The notes below the pieces were generated by a model. It had not been told where the DNA came from, ran no database searches, and worked only from the letters and a program-made list of their open reading frames with translations. Made by a program: the position numbers and the translations under genes. Positions 36,852-46,304 of a stretch of DNA of 64,000 nucleotides are shown piece by piece; the stretch's first letter is position 1; each line of letters starts with the position of its first letter. The DNA comes from Silicimonas sp. (GTDB lineage Bacteria; Pseudomonadota; Alphaproteobacteria; Rhodobacterales; Rhodobacteraceae), in NCBI GenBank assembly GCA_022826205.1, contig JAJDVJ010000070.1, forward strand, positions 1-64,000, given 5' to 3'.

Positions 36852-36880
36852 TTGACTTGGCCCTCGGTCGGGACTAGTTA
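36852..36880 (+). promoter_or_regulatory. rho: Candidate promoter of rho
   Basis: TTGACT at 36852-36857, 17-base spacer, TAGTTA at 36875-36880. The minus-35 element is good and the minus-10 element weak, which is common in this class. Confidence 0.35.
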
Positions 36881-36889
36881 CACGTTGTC

Positions 36890-36906
36890 GGTGTCGTCCT
36901 GACACC
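36890..36906 (+). promoter_or_regulatory. rho: Hairpin in the rho leader
   Basis: GGTGTC-GTCCT-GACACC, a perfect six-base-pair stem with a five-base loop, placed just after the candidate promoter and 63 bases before the rho start. Rho usually controls its own leader; this stem may take part. Confidence 0.4.
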
Positions 36907-36969
36907 ATTGGCAATTCTGCAATCCTGCTTCCCTTCCGTCCGCACCGTGGACGTTCGAAAGGCATTGTC

Positions 36970-38238
36970 ATGGCTGATCGCCTCAATCTCTCCGAACTAA
37001 AATCCAAATCACCGAAAGAGCTGTTGGACCTCGCTGAGGACCTCGAAATCGAAAATGCGTCGACCATGCGCAAGGGCGAGATGATGTTCTCGATCCTGAA
37101 GGAGCGGGCCGATGAGGACTGGACGATTGGTGGCGACGGTGTCCTGGAAGTTCTCCAGGACGGGTTTGGTTTCCTGCGTTCGCCAGAAGCAAACTATCTG
37201 CCTGGGCCGGACGACATCTACGTTTCGCCCGAGATGATCCGCCAATTTGCATTGCGTACAGGCGACACGGTTGAAGGCGTCATTCGGGAACCAAACGACA
37301 GCGAACGATACTTCGCCATGACAAAGGTGGAGAAAATTAACTTCGAGGACCCGGAGAAGGCACGACACAAGGTAAGTTTCGACAATCTCACGCCGCTTTA
37401 TCCGGACGAGCGGCTGACGATGGAAATTGAGGACCCGACGATCAAGGACAGGTCTGCCCGCGTCATTGACCTTGTCGCACCGATTGGAAAGGGTCAAAGA
37501 TCGTTGATCGTGGCGCCGCCTCGGACTGGAAAGACCGTGATTCTTCAGAACATTGCGCATTCGATCGAAACAAATCATCCCGAATGCTACCTGATCGTCC
37601 TCTTGATCGATGAACGTCCCGAAGAAGTGACTGACATGCAGCGGTCGGTTAAAGGCGAAGTGATCTCATCTACTTTCGACGAGCCTGCCAGCCGCCATGT
37701 CGCGGTGAGCGACATGGTGATCGAGAAGGCCAAGCGCTTGGTCGAACACAAGAGGGATGTCGTGATTCTGCTCGACTCAATCACGCGTTTGGGACGAGCG
37801 TTCAATACCGTTGTACCGTCCTCAGGGAAAGTGCTGACAGGCGGCGTCGACGCCAACGCGTTGCAACGTCCGAAACGGTTTTTTGGTGCCGCAAGAAATA
37901 TCGAGGAGGGCGGATCCCTGACAATCATTGCAACGGCACTCATCGAGACGGGCAGCCGGATGGACGAGGTGATCTTCGAGGAGTTCAAGGGCACGGGCAA
38001 CAGCGAGATCGTTCTTGACAGGAAAGTCGCAGACAAGCGCGTCTATCCCGCGATGGACATTCTCAAGTCCGGCACTAGGAAAGAGGACCTGTTGGTCGAT
38101 AAGAACGACCTGCAGAAGACTTTTGTGCTGAGACGGATTCTGAACCCGATGGGCACAACGGATGCCATTGAGTTCTTGTTGTCGAAACTCAAGCAAACGA
38201 AGACCAATTCCGAGTTCTTCGACTCGATGAATGCGTGA
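36970..38238 (+). CDS. rho: Transcription termination factor Rho
   Basis: 422 residues, the normal length. N-terminal helix bundle [21 protein letters not shown], then the RNA-binding cold-shock-like fold with [25 protein letters not shown]-type sequence, the P-loop [15 protein letters not shown], the Q-loop region [17 protein letters not shown], and [13 protein letters not shown]...[10 protein letters not shown], where RNA is gripped in the hexamer channel. Both RNA-binding sites and ATPase residues look intact. It is followed by mnmE after 18 bases. Confidence 0.98.
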   Translation: MADRLNLSELKSKSPKELLDLAEDLEIENASTMRKGEMMFSILKERADEDWTIGGDGVLEVLQDGFGFLRSPEANYLPGPDDIYVSPEMIRQFALRTGDTVEGVIREPNDSERYFAMTKVEKINFEDPEKARHKVSFDNLTPLYPDERLTMEIEDPTIKDRSARVIDLVAPIGKGQRSLIVAPPRTGKTVILQNIAHSIETNHPECYLIVLLIDERPEEVTDMQRSVKGEVISSTFDEPASRHVAVSDMVIEKAKRLVEHKRDVVILLDSITRLGRAFNTVVPSSGKVLTGGVDANALQRPKRFFGAARNIEEGGSLTIIATALIETGSRMDEVIFEEFKGTGNSEIVLDRKVADKRVYPAMDILKSGTRKEDLLVDKNDLQKTFVLRRILNPMGTTDAIEFLLSKLKQTKTNSEFFDSMNA

Positions 38239-38256
38239 TTTTATGTTTTATTTCAA

Positions 38257-39546
38257 ATGGTTAAACATAACCATACGATTTTTGCCCTCAGCAGCGGCAG
38301 AGGGAAATCTGGCGTTGCCGTAGTACGGCTTTCCGGTCCCGATGCAGGAACGGCCCTTGATCGGCTGGCTGGCGGTCGGCCGCAGCCCCGGCGTGCATCA
38401 TTCCGGGTTCTTTCGGACGGCGAATCCATGTTGGATGAGGCACTCGTCCTTTGGTTTCCGAAACCGCACAGCTTTACGGGTGAGGACGTTGCCGAACTTC
38501 ACTTGCACGGATCCGTGGCGACCGTCGAGGCAGTTTTGCGGGCTCTCGGCAACCAGCCGGGGCACAGGCCTGCAGAGCCTGGAGAATTCACGCGGCGCGC
38601 ACTGGAGAACGAACAGCTGGACCTTGTCCAGGTAGAAGGCCTCTCCGACCTCATCGAAGCGGAGACCGAAGCACAACGCCGACAAGCGCTGCGGGTCCTC
38701 TCGGGTGCCTTGGGAGAACGGGCGGCCAGTTGGCGATCGAAGCTTGTCAGAGCGGCCGCGTTGCTTGAAGCAACGATCGACTTTGCTGATGAGGACGTGC
38801 CTGAGGACGTGAGGCCGGAGGTTGGGGAGCTGGTGGCGGATGTCATTTCAGACCTTCAGGAGGAATGCGCAGGTACCGGAATTGCGGAACGCATTCGTGA
38901 CGGCTTCGAAGTCGCAATTGTCGGGCCGCCAAACGTGGGAAAGTCGACATTGCTGAATGCCTTGGCCGGCCGGGACGCGGCGATCACGTCGGATATCGCT
39001 GGCACGACACGCGATGTCATCGAAGTTCGAATGGACCTGCGGGGGCTGCCTGTCACTGTACTGGATACAGCCGGGCTTCGAGAAGGGCGCGATGAAATCG
39101 AGACACTTGGAGTCGCGAAGGCCCGTGTTCGAGCGGAACAGGCGGATCTCCGAGTGATTCTCACGGATTGCCGTGCGGCAGCGCCGACACTGGAACCTCA
39201 AGGCGACGATATTCTGGCCGTTCCAAAGGCAGACATTTGTGAAGGGGATTTCTCGGCAAAGACGGGTGCAGGTCTTGACTGGTTGGTGGACGAAATCGGA
39301 ACGCGGCTGGAATCACGGGCTGGCACGGCGGGGCTCGCGATTCGGGAACGCCATCGAACGGCAATGAAAGGCGCAATTGATTCGCTGCAGCGTGCAGCAA
39401 GCCAGCTGGATGACGAGGCGGATCTTGCAGAAATTGCTGCAGAAGAAGTCCGTTCGGCAATCCGGGCGCTTGATTCCCTTGCCGGGCGCGTGGATGTCGA
39501 GCATATACTTGACGAAATCTTCGCCAGTTTTTGCATTGGCAAGTAG
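38257..39546 (+). CDS. mnmE: tRNA modification GTPase MnmE
   Basis: 429 residues. With MnmG it makes the cmnm5U modification at the wobble uridine of several tRNAs. N-terminal formyl-tetrahydrofolate-binding domain with [22 protein letters not shown] domain with [33 protein letters not shown] and LDTAGLRE; the usual NKxD motif is altered, with VPKAD in its place, as in some relatives. The C-terminal FCIGK with its cysteine is present. mnmG follows after six bases. Confidence 0.96.
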   Translation: MVKHNHTIFALSSGRGKSGVAVVRLSGPDAGTALDRLAGGRPQPRRASFRVLSDGESMLDEALVLWFPKPHSFTGEDVAELHLHGSVATVEAVLRALGNQPGHRPAEPGEFTRRALENEQLDLVQVEGLSDLIEAETEAQRRQALRVLSGALGERAASWRSKLVRAAALLEATIDFADEDVPEDVRPEVGELVADVISDLQEECAGTGIAERIRDGFEVAIVGPPNVGKSTLLNALAGRDAAITSDIAGTTRDVIEVRMDLRGLPVTVLDTAGLREGRDEIETLGVAKARVRAEQADLRVILTDCRAAAPTLEPQGDDILAVPKADICEGDFSAKTGAGLDWLVDEIGTRLESRAGTAGLAIRERHRTAMKGAIDSLQRAASQLDDEADLAEIAAEEVRSAIRALDSLAGRVDVEHILDEIFASFCIGK

Positions 39547-39552
39547 CAAGCG

Positions 39553-41427
39553 GTGTTTCACGTGAAACAGTCTCGGCCAGTCGTGGTTGTTGTTGGCGGC
39601 GGTCATGCCGGCGCGGATGCAGCCCATGCAGCGGCGCGCAGGGGAGCGCACGTGGTTCTTGTTACGCTCTCGCGTGACGGAATCGGAGTCATGTCATGCA
39701 ACCCGGCGATCGGCGGCCTGGGCAAGGGACATCTTGTACGGGAAATCGATGCGCTTGACGGAGTCATGGGCCGCGTGACGGATCGGGCAGGCATCCAGTT
39801 CCGACTTCTGAACCGGCGTAAGGGGCCCGCTGTCCAGGGACCGCGCGCCCAGGCAGACAGGGCGCTTTATCGTGCTGAAATGCTTGCGGAAATCACGGCT
39901 CATCCAGAGATAAGCATCCTGGAAGGCGAAGTGACGGACTTCATCATGGAGGGGTCCAGGGTCGCCGGCGTTGTGCTTGCGGACGGATCCAGGATCGAGG
40001 CCTCAGCGACAGTGCTGACCACGGGAACCTTCCTGCGTGGAATAATTCATATCGGCACCACGTCGCGCCCGGGCGGACGGATTGGCGATGCACCGTCGGT
40101 GGCCTTGGCGGAGCGGATCGATGAATTCGGACTGCCGCTCGGGCGGCTGAAGACGGGAACGCCTCCACGGCTGCGCACGTCGTCCATTGACTGGGATGGG
40201 CTTGAAATGCAGCCTAGCGACGAGAATCCCGTATTCTTTTCGTTTCTGACGCGGCGTGCGGAGGCGCGGCAGATCGCCTGCGGAATCACGCGCACAAACG
40301 AGAGGACGCATGACATCATCCGGCAGAACCTCGGCCGGTCGGCGATGTACAGCGGGAATGTCGAAGGCATCGGGCCAAGATACTGTCCGTCCATTGAGGA
40401 CAAGGTGGTGCGCTTTGCGGACAAGCCCGCGCACCAGGTTTTCCTGGAGCCCGAGGGCCTGAATACCGACCTGGTTTATCCGAATGGGCTTTCAACATCG
40501 CTGCCCGAAGATGTGCAACATGACTACGTTCATTCAGTAGCGGGATTGGAGCGAGCGGAAATCGCGCAGCCGGGCTACGCGATCGAATACGACTATGTCG
40601 ATCCACGGGCGCTGGCGTCAACATTGAGGCTGCGGGACGTCGAAGGCCTTTACCTGGCTGGTCAGATCAACGGGACAACAGGATACGAGGAGGCGGCGGC
40701 GCAGGGCTTGGTTGCAGGTCTCAATGCGGCCGCTGATGCCTTGGACCTCGAACCGGCCAGGTTTTCGCGCGAGTCCTCGTATGTCGGAGTCATGATCGAT
40801 GATCTCGTGACCCGAGGCGTGACAGAACCCTACAGGATGTTCACGTCCCGCGCCGAATTCAGGCTTTCGCTGCGGGCGGACAATGCGGACCAGCGCCTGA
40901 CTCCGTTTGGAATCGGGCTCGGGTGCGTAGGCGAGGCACGGCAAGCGGAGTTCGCAAAGAAGATGGATGCACTGGACTCCGGCAAGGCGCGACTTGAACG
41001 GGTGCGAGTTTCCGCGTCCGAGGCGGCGGATGCCGGAATCCGAATTTCGCGAGACGGTGCACAGCGAACAGGGCCGGAGCTTTTGGCCTTTGCGGATGTC
41101 GGCTTTGAAGATCTTCTGGCTTTGCGGCCGGAACTTTCGGATATTCGTGTGGATATTCAGGAACAACTCAAGCGTGACGCCCTTTATGCACAATACGTGG
41201 CGCGGCAGGCAAGGGATGTGGATAACCTTCGGCGTGACGAGGCACATGCGATCCCGGCAGACTTCGACTACGGGATCCTGGGCGGGCTCTCCAACGAATT
41301 GCGACAGAAGCTAACGGCAGTGCGTCCCGAAACGCTCGGTCAGGCCGGCAGGGTTGAAGGCATGACGCCTGCCGCGCTGACGCTGATCCTCGCAAGGCTT
41401 CGCTTGGCTGAACGCCGTGCATCATGA
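39553..41427 (+). CDS. mnmG: tRNA uridine-5-carboxymethylaminomethyl synthesis enzyme MnmG
   Basis: 624 residues, starting at GTG 39553. FAD motif [21 protein letters not shown]; conserved [32 protein letters not shown]-like [31 protein letters not shown]; the C-terminal tRNA-binding helices end as usual. A complete parS site is written into codons 1-6 (39554-39569), so the N-terminal residues FHVKQ are fixed by the needs of ParB binding as well as of the enzyme. The stop overlaps rsmG by four bases. Confidence 0.97.
   Translation: MFHVKQSRPVVVVVGGGHAGADAAHAAARRGAHVVLVTLSRDGIGVMSCNPAIGGLGKGHLVREIDALDGVMGRVTDRAGIQFRLLNRRKGPAVQGPRAQADRALYRAEMLAEITAHPEISILEGEVTDFIMEGSRVAGVVLADGSRIEASATVLTTGTFLRGIIHIGTTSRPGGRIGDAPSVALAERIDEFGLPLGRLKTGTPPRLRTSSIDWDGLEMQPSDENPVFFSFLTRRAEARQIACGITRTNERTHDIIRQNLGRSAMYSGNVEGIGPRYCPSIEDKVVRFADKPAHQVFLEPEGLNTDLVYPNGLSTSLPEDVQHDYVHSVAGLERAEIAQPGYAIEYDYVDPRALASTLRLRDVEGLYLAGQINGTTGYEEAAAQGLVAGLNAAADALDLEPARFSRESSYVGVMIDDLVTRGVTEPYRMFTSRAEFRLSLRADNADQRLTPFGIGLGCVGEARQAEFAKKMDALDSGKARLERVRVSASEAADAGIRISRDGAQRTGPELLAFADVGFEDLLALRPELSDIRVDIQEQLKRDALYAQYVARQARDVDNLRRDEAHAIPADFDYGILGGLSNELRQKLTAVRPETLGQAGRVEGMTPAALTLILARLRLAERRAS
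39554..39569. promoter_or_regulatory. parS site 1 (ParB-binding centromere)
   Basis: TGTTTCACGTGAAACA, a perfect 16-base match to the parS consensus, lying inside the first codons of mnmG and 3.6 kb from the putative origin. Confidence 0.93.
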
Positions 41428-42032
41428 CCGGCAAGGCCGAGTTTTGTGCCCGGACGAATGTTTCACGTGAAACACTGGCGATGCTGGAAATTCATGCGGA
41501 GCTCCTGAAGAACTGGAATCGAAGCATAAACCTCGTGTCAGCAGGAACGATAGAGGCGTTGTGGACACGGCACTTCCTCGATTCGGCGCAACTGCTTCGG
41601 CTGGCGCCTCCGGCGCGTCGCTGGGTCGACCTTGGAAGCGGAGGAGGCTTTCCCGGAGCCGTCGTCGCCATCATGGCAAAGGACATGACCGAGACCGTCC
41701 TGATCGAGGCAGATCAGAGAAAGGCCGCTTTCCTGGGGGCGCTGTCGCGGCAAACTACCGGCTTCAAGGTCATTTCTGAGCGGATCGAGAATGCGGAACC
41801 ACAATTCGGCGACGTGGTGTCCGCGCGCGCCCTTGCACCGCTAGGAACGCTTCTTGGCCATGTGCGCCGGCACCTGAAACCCGATGGCCGGGCAATCCTG
41901 CCGAAAGGGAAGAAAGTGCAGGGCGAAATCAGGCAGGCGCTTGAACACTGGCGCTTTGATTGCGAAACATATGCGAGCGAGACGAATGAAGAGGCCGTGA
42001 TCTTGAGCATCGGAGGAATAGAGCGTGCCTAA
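41424..42032 (+). CDS. rsmG: 16S rRNA m7G527 methyltransferase RsmG
   Basis: 202 residues. It methylates G527 of 16S rRNA with S-adenosylmethionine; loss causes low-level streptomycin resistance. AdoMet site [18 protein letters not shown], then [13 protein letters not shown], and the late [11 protein letters not shown]. The N-terminal motif NVSRET, nearly invariant in alphaproteobacterial RsmG, is the translation of the parS site at 41459. It overlaps mnmG (ATGA) and parA (eight bases). Confidence 0.97.
   Translation: MTGKAEFCARTNVSRETLAMLEIHAELLKNWNRSINLVSAGTIEALWTRHFLDSAQLLRLAPPARRWVDLGSGGGFPGAVVAIMAKDMTETVLIEADQRKAAFLGALSRQTTGFKVISERIENAEPQFGDVVSARALAPLGTLLGHVRRHLKPDGRAILPKGKKVQGEIRQALEHWRFDCETYASETNEEAVILSIGGIERA
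41459..41474. promoter_or_regulatory. parS site 2 (ParB-binding centromere)
   Basis: TGTTTCACGTGAAACA, again a perfect 16-base palindrome, inside the rsmG codons for NVSRET and 1.9 kb from site 1. Confidence 0.93.
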
Positions 42033-42828
42033 GCGGAGTCTGCGGCCGAGAATCATCGCGATTGCGAACCAGAAAGGCGGTGTCGGGAAGACGACGACGG
42101 CGATCAACCTTGGAGCTGCGCTCGCGGAATCGGGCTACAAGACTCTTCTGGTTGACCTCGATCCCCAGAGCAACGCGTCCACCGGGCTGGGAATAGGTCA
42201 CGAACTTCGGGAATACACGACATACGACTTGGTCTTGGAGGGAGTGGAGCTGCAACGCGTGGTGCAGGAATGCGGTGTCAAGGGGCTTTACGTGGCTCCA
42301 GGCACGACCGACCTAAGTTCCGCAGACATCGAAATGGTCTCGATGGCGCGGCGCAGCTTCCTGTTGCGCAATGCGTTGAGACATCCGAACACAGGCACGC
42401 TAGGCCTTGATTTCATGCTGATCGACTGCCCTCCGGCGCTGAATCTCCTGACCGTGAACGCGATGGTGGCTGCTGATTCCGTCCTGGTGCCTCTGCAGAC
42501 CGAGTTTCTGGCGCTGGAGGGTCTGTCGCAGCTGATGCTTACTCTTCGACAGGTGCGCGACACGGCCAACCCGGATCTGCGCATCGAGGGAATCGTCCTG
42601 ACCATGTATGACGGACGGAACAAGCTGAGCCAGCAAGTGGCAGGCGATGCGCGGGAGACCTTGGGCGGCCTTGTTTACGAAACAATTGTACCGCGAAACG
42701 TGCGCATTTCCGAGGCGCCCGGCTATGCAATGCCTGTCATCGGCTATGAACCGGATTCAAAGGGTGCCTTGGCCTATCGTGCATTGGCGAAGGAGATGCT
42801 AGTGAAGCAGGCGCAAATCACATCGTAA
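42025..42828 (+). CDS. parA: Chromosome-partitioning ATPase ParA (Soj)
   Basis: 267 residues from GTG 42025, with GGAGG eight bases upstream. Deviant Walker A IANQKGGVGKTTTAINLG with the signature lysine, LLVDLDPQSNASTGLG, and Walker B MLIDCPPALNLLT. As a DNA-gated dimer it forms a gradient on the nucleoid along which ParB-parS complexes move. GC content is ordinary (38 of 60 at 42541-42600). parB follows after 11 bases. Confidence 0.97.
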   Translation: MPKRSLRPRIIAIANQKGGVGKTTTAINLGAALAESGYKTLLVDLDPQSNASTGLGIGHELREYTTYDLVLEGVELQRVVQECGVKGLYVAPGTTDLSSADIEMVSMARRSFLLRNALRHPNTGTLGLDFMLIDCPPALNLLTVNAMVAADSVLVPLQTEFLALEGLSQLMLTLRQVRDTANPDLRIEGIVLTMYDGRNKLSQQVAGDARETLGGLVYETIVPRNVRISEAPGYAMPVIGYEPDSKGALAYRALAKEMLVKQAQITS

Positions 42829-42839
42829 GGGGCAGGATC

Positions 42840-43754
42840 ATGGCGAAGGGAAAGGCTGAGCTCCGGCGCGGGCTGGCGCCTAGGCGAGGGATTTCGGCCC
42901 TCATGGCCGACCTGGAGGCGAAGCCGGCATCCGGGGCGGGAGCGCCGAGGGCGGGCGAGACGGCGGTCGGCATCGACCGGATCTCCCCGAACCCGGGGCA
43001 GCCGAGGCGGGCGTTCGCGGACTCCGCCCTCGACGAGCTCGCCGCCTCGGTCCGCGAGAAGGGGATCATCCAGCCCCTGATCCTCCGGAAGGACCCAAGC
43101 GACCCTAACCGCTACGAGATCGTCGCCGGCGAGCGCCGGTGGCGGGCGGCGCAGCGCGCGCAGCTGCACGAGGTGCCCGCGATCGTGCGCGACCTCGACG
43201 ACGCCGAGGTGCTGGAGATCGCCATCGTCGAGAACATCCAGCGCGCCGACCTGAACGCGATGGAGGAGGCGGCGGGGTACCGGCAGCTGATGGATCGCTT
43301 CGGGCACACCCAGGAGGCGCTCTCCCGGGCGCTGGGCAAGAGCCGGAGCCACGTCGCGAACCTGCTCAGGCTGCTCGCGCTTCCGGATGCCGTTCAGGAG
43401 CTGGTGCGGAAAGGGGAGCTGTCGGCAGGACATGCGCGCGCGCTGGTGACGGCGGCGGATCCGGAGGCGCTGGCGCGGCGAATCATCGACAGGGGACTGT
43501 CCGTGCGCCAGGCCGAGGCGCTGGCCCAGGAGGGCCGGGACGGCGACGGCTCGCGGCCCCGGCGCCGGCGGCGGGCTGAGAAGGACGCCGACACGCGCGC
43601 CGCGGAGCGGGACCTGGCGGCCGCGCTCGGAATGAAGGTGAGCATCGACCACGTCGCCGACGGGGAGGCGGGCTCGGTGACGGTCCGCTACGGGAGCCTG
43701 GATCAGTTCGACGAGCTCTGCCGGCGATTGCTGGTGACCACGGGGACGGGCTGA
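42840..43754 (+). CDS. parB: Chromosome-partitioning CTPase and parS-binding protein ParB
   Basis: 304 residues. The N-terminal ParA-binding tail RGISALMADL, then the CTP-binding core with NPGQPRRAF, GERRWRAAQRA and ENIQRADLNAMEEA, the helix-turn-helix around LGKSRSHVANLLRLL, and a C-terminal dimerisation domain. Its base composition is unlike that of parA and hemW: almost every third base is G or C and 48 of 60 bases at 43141-43200 are G or C. The shift begins within the first codons and ends at the stop, so the gene looks replaced as a unit. Its 3' end overlaps the convergent hemW by 52 bases. Confidence 0.96.
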   Translation: MAKGKAELRRGLAPRRGISALMADLEAKPASGAGAPRAGETAVGIDRISPNPGQPRRAFADSALDELAASVREKGIIQPLILRKDPSDPNRYEIVAGERRWRAAQRAQLHEVPAIVRDLDDAEVLEIAIVENIQRADLNAMEEAAGYRQLMDRFGHTQEALSRALGKSRSHVANLLRLLALPDAVQELVRKGELSAGHARALVTAADPEALARRIIDRGLSVRQAEALAQEGRDGDGSRPRRRRRAEKDADTRAAERDLAAALGMKVSIDHVADGEAGSVTVRYGSLDQFDELCRRLLVTTGTG

Positions 43755-44872
43755 ACGAGTATTTCCCGCAGGATCGCATCAAGTAGGGGGCGGCCCTTGC
43801 GGGTAGTTCGAACGAAATCCAGAGTTCGCTCCAAATGGCCGGAGTCGACTAAGGCTTTGATATTATTGCATTCTTTAAGCATATCTGTTGTGACACCTTC
43901 CGCAAGTCGCAGGCCTGCCATGACAGCCTCGATGCGCGCGTCCTCCGCGGAAACGGAATCGCACTGGCTGTAGCCGTTTCCTGTCGTTTCCACGGCGTCG
44001 AGCCAACGGTCCGGGGAGGAATGGCATTCCGTCGCGATGCGAAGGCCGTCGATCGTCAGGCGACCATGTGCGCCTGGTCCGATGCCAGCCCAACTGCCCG
44101 ATCGCCAATACACGAGATTGTGCCGGCTTTCCTCTCCTGGCCGCGCGTGGTTCGAGATCTCGTAGGCTGGAAGTCCCGCCGCCTCTGTCATGTCCTGCGT
44201 AAGGTTGAACATGTCCAGGGAACGGCTCTCGTCAGGAAGTCCCGGCAGGCGGCCAGCAGCGAGACGGTCGCCGAACGCCGTGCCGGGCTCTATCGTAAGC
44301 TGGTATAGTGACACGTGATCGGCGGCGAGTTCGAGTGCCTCTGCAAGTTCCACCTCCCATTTCGCCGCTGTCTGGTTCTGTCTGGCGTAGATCAAGTCGA
44401 AGGAAACGCGCGGAAACACGGATCGGGCGATGTCGAGGGCAGCAACGGCCTCGGCGCTCGTGTGCCTGCGGCCAAGCGCCTTCAGGTCCGGATCGCGAAG
44501 CGACTGGATGCCAAGCGAAAGACGATTGACGCCAGCCCGGGCGTAGGCGCGAAAGCGTCCGGCTTCGACCGAGGTCGGATTGGCCTCAAGCGTGATCTCG
44601 ACATCGTCGGCAGGGGCCCAGGCATCCTTTGCCGCTTCGATGACACGCGCGACGGTTTCTGCCGCCATGAGGCTTGGCGTGCCGCCGCCGAAGAACATTG
44701 AACCCAGCTTGCGAGGACCGACGTCTCTCCGGATTCTCAAGACTTCCTTCAGGAACGCCTTTTGCCAGCGCGGCTGGTCTATGGATGAGGCGACGTGGCT
44801 GTTGAAATCGCAATAGGGGCACTTTGCTTGGCAGAACGGCCAATGAACATAGAGCCCAAATCCCCTATCCAT
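43703..44872 (-). CDS. hemW: Radical SAM heme chaperone HemW
   Basis: 389 residues. YVHWPFCQAKCPYCDFNSH carries the CxxxCxxC cluster motif of the coproporphyrinogen-dehydrogenase-like family; FFGGGTPSLM and LEANPTSVEAGRF follow. The lack of the extra residues found in HemN argues for HemW, which inserts heme into membrane proteins such as respiratory enzymes. The last 17 residues are encoded antisense to the 3' end of parB. The start overlaps rdgB by eight bases in a leftward chain rph-rdgB-hemW. Confidence 0.92.
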   Translation of the reverse strand: MDRGFGLYVHWPFCQAKCPYCDFNSHVASSIDQPRWQKAFLKEVLRIRRDVGPRKLGSMFFGGGTPSLMAAETVARVIEAAKDAWAPADDVEITLEANPTSVEAGRFRAYARAGVNRLSLGIQSLRDPDLKALGRRHTSAEAVAALDIARSVFPRVSFDLIYARQNQTAAKWEVELAEALELAADHVSLYQLTIEPGTAFGDRLAAGRLPGLPDESRSLDMFNLTQDMTEAAGLPAYEISNHARPGEESRHNLVYWRSGSWAGIGPGAHGRLTIDGLRIATECHSSPDRWLDAVETTGNGYSQCDSVSAEDARIEAVMAGLRLAEGVTTDMLKECNNIKALVDSGHLERTLDFVRTTRKGRPLLDAILREILVQPVPVVTSNRRQSSSN

Positions 44873-45476
44873 GCCGAAACACCGCCTTCAGCTGCCGGAA
44901 TGCATCGGCACGGTGAGAGATACGATTCTTCTCGAGGCGGCTCATCTGACCGAACGTGATGGCATGACCATCGGGCTGGAAAATCGGATCGTATCCATGG
45001 CCCCGATCGCCACGCATGGGCCATGTGATCCGACCGTTCATGGACCCTTCGAACGTCTCGCAATGACCGTCAGGCCAGGCAAGCGCGAAAGTGCAGCAAA
45101 ACCGGGCGATCCATGGTTGTGCGGCGCCGGCATCGAGAAGTGCATTGTAGGTGCGGGTCATCGCGCGCACGAAGTCGCGTCCACCGGGCGTCTCGGCCCA
45201 GTCCGCAGTGTGAACGCCCGGTGCGCCGCCAAGGGCATCGATCTCGATCCCTGAATCGTCGGCAAGCGCGGGCAGCCCGGTGGCGCTGGAAGCGGCATGC
45301 GCCTTGATCCGTGCGTTCGCGACGAAATCTGTGCCGGTCTCTTCCGGTTCATCGAGGCCAAGTTCGGTCGCTCCGATGACTTGGATGGCGTGGTCACTGA
45401 GCAGGTCGGCAATTTCTTCGAGCTTTCCGGAATTGTGTGTCGCGACCAGAAGGCGGTCGCCGGAGAAGCGGCGCAT
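44865..45476 (-). CDS. rdgB: dITP/XTP pyrophosphatase
   Basis: 203 residues. It hydrolyses dITP, XTP and related deaminated nucleotides and keeps them out of DNA. Motifs: LLVATHNSGKLEEIADLL, FVANARIKAHAASSATGLPALADDSGIEIDALGG and GHGYDPIFQPDGH, with the terminal SHRADAFRQL. Its start overlaps the stop of rph by one base. Confidence 0.96.
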   Translation of the reverse strand: MRRFSGDRLLVATHNSGKLEEIADLLSDHAIQVIGATELGLDEPEETGTDFVANARIKAHAASSATGLPALADDSGIEIDALGGAPGVHTADWAETPGGRDFVRAMTRTYNALLDAGAAQPWIARFCCTFALAWPDGHCETFEGSMNGRITWPMRGDRGHGYDPIFQPDGHAITFGQMSRLEKNRISHRADAFRQLKAVFRHG

Positions 45477-46186
45477 CAGGCAATGGCATCCTTTTGTGCG
45501 GCGACAAGGGCATGGGCGCCACGACCGGCAAGGTCGAGCAACGCGGACATTTCGTCGCGCGAGAATGTCTCCCCTTCCGCCGATGTCTGGACTTCTACAA
45601 GACGGCCGGCGCTTGTCATGACGAAGTTGCCGTCAACGCTTGCTTCGCTGTCTTCGGGATAATCAAGGTCCAGGATCGGCTGGCCACCATAGATGCCGCA
45701 AGACACGGCCGCAACGTGATCCCTGATCGGATCAGCTGTGATCTGACCGGACTTCAAGAGCTCATTGGTCGCAAGACGCAATGCAACCCAACCGCCGGTA
45801 ATGGATGCACAGCGTGTGCCACCATCGGCCTGGAGGACATCGCAGTCGATGACGATCTGGCGTTCGCCGAGCACGGAACGGTCCACGCAGGCGCGAAGGG
45901 CTCGACCAATAAGGCGCTGAATTTCCTGCGAACGTCCGGACTGGCCCGTCTTGGCCTCGCGACGGCCACGCGAATGCGTTGCACGAGGCAACATGCCGTA
46001 TTCTGCAGTCACCCAGCCAAGCCCGGAGTTCTTCATCCAGAACGGTATCCGGCCATCGATCGATGCGGTGCACAAAACCTGCGTATCGCCGCACTTGATC
46101 AGGCATGATCCTTCCGCATGGCGCGTGACGCCCGCTTCGATGGACACGCTGCGCATCTCGTCATTCTTTCGTCCCGAGGGCCGCAT
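45476..46186 (-). CDS. rph: Ribonuclease PH
   Basis: 236 residues from ATG 46186, with GGAG seven bases upstream. A phosphate-dependent 3'-5' exoribonuclease that trims tRNA and rRNA precursors. [12 protein letters not shown] at the start, [17 protein letters not shown], the arginine-rich [16 protein letters not shown] and [19 protein letters not shown] are family hallmarks. A longer frame to 46606 runs into hrcA and is rejected. It is divergent from hrcA. Confidence 0.97.
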   Translation of the reverse strand: MRPSGRKNDEMRSVSIEAGVTRHAEGSCLIKCGDTQVLCTASIDGRIPFWMKNSGLGWVTAEYGMLPRATHSRGRREAKTGQSGRSQEIQRLIGRALRACVDRSVLGERQIVIDCDVLQADGGTRCASITGGWVALRLATNELLKSGQITADPIRDHVAAVSCGIYGGQPILDLDYPEDSEASVDGNFVMTSAGRLVEVQTSAEGETFSRDEMSALLDLAGRGAHALVAAQKDAIA

Positions 46187-46248
46187 GGGAATTCTCCGGT
46201 TTGGACGGGACGCTTGATAGTTGCGGCACCGGACTGCATCAACCCCGA

Positions 46249-46276
46249 TTGACCTTGTGCGCCGCTTCCATTTAAT
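46249..46276 (+). promoter_or_regulatory. hrcA: Candidate promoter of hrcA-grpE
   Basis: TTGACC at 46249-46254, 16-base spacer, TTTAAT at 46271-46276, with transcription then starting about 22 bases before the hrcA ATG. No CIRCE operator was found beside it. Confidence 0.45.
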
Positions 46277-46304
46277 TGCAGCGCCCCGAATTCCCGACCG
46301 ACTC

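Noticed and set aside
46187-46304. CIRCE operator in front of hrcA-grpE
   Set aside because: The TTAGCACTC / GAGTGCTAA repeat is not present.
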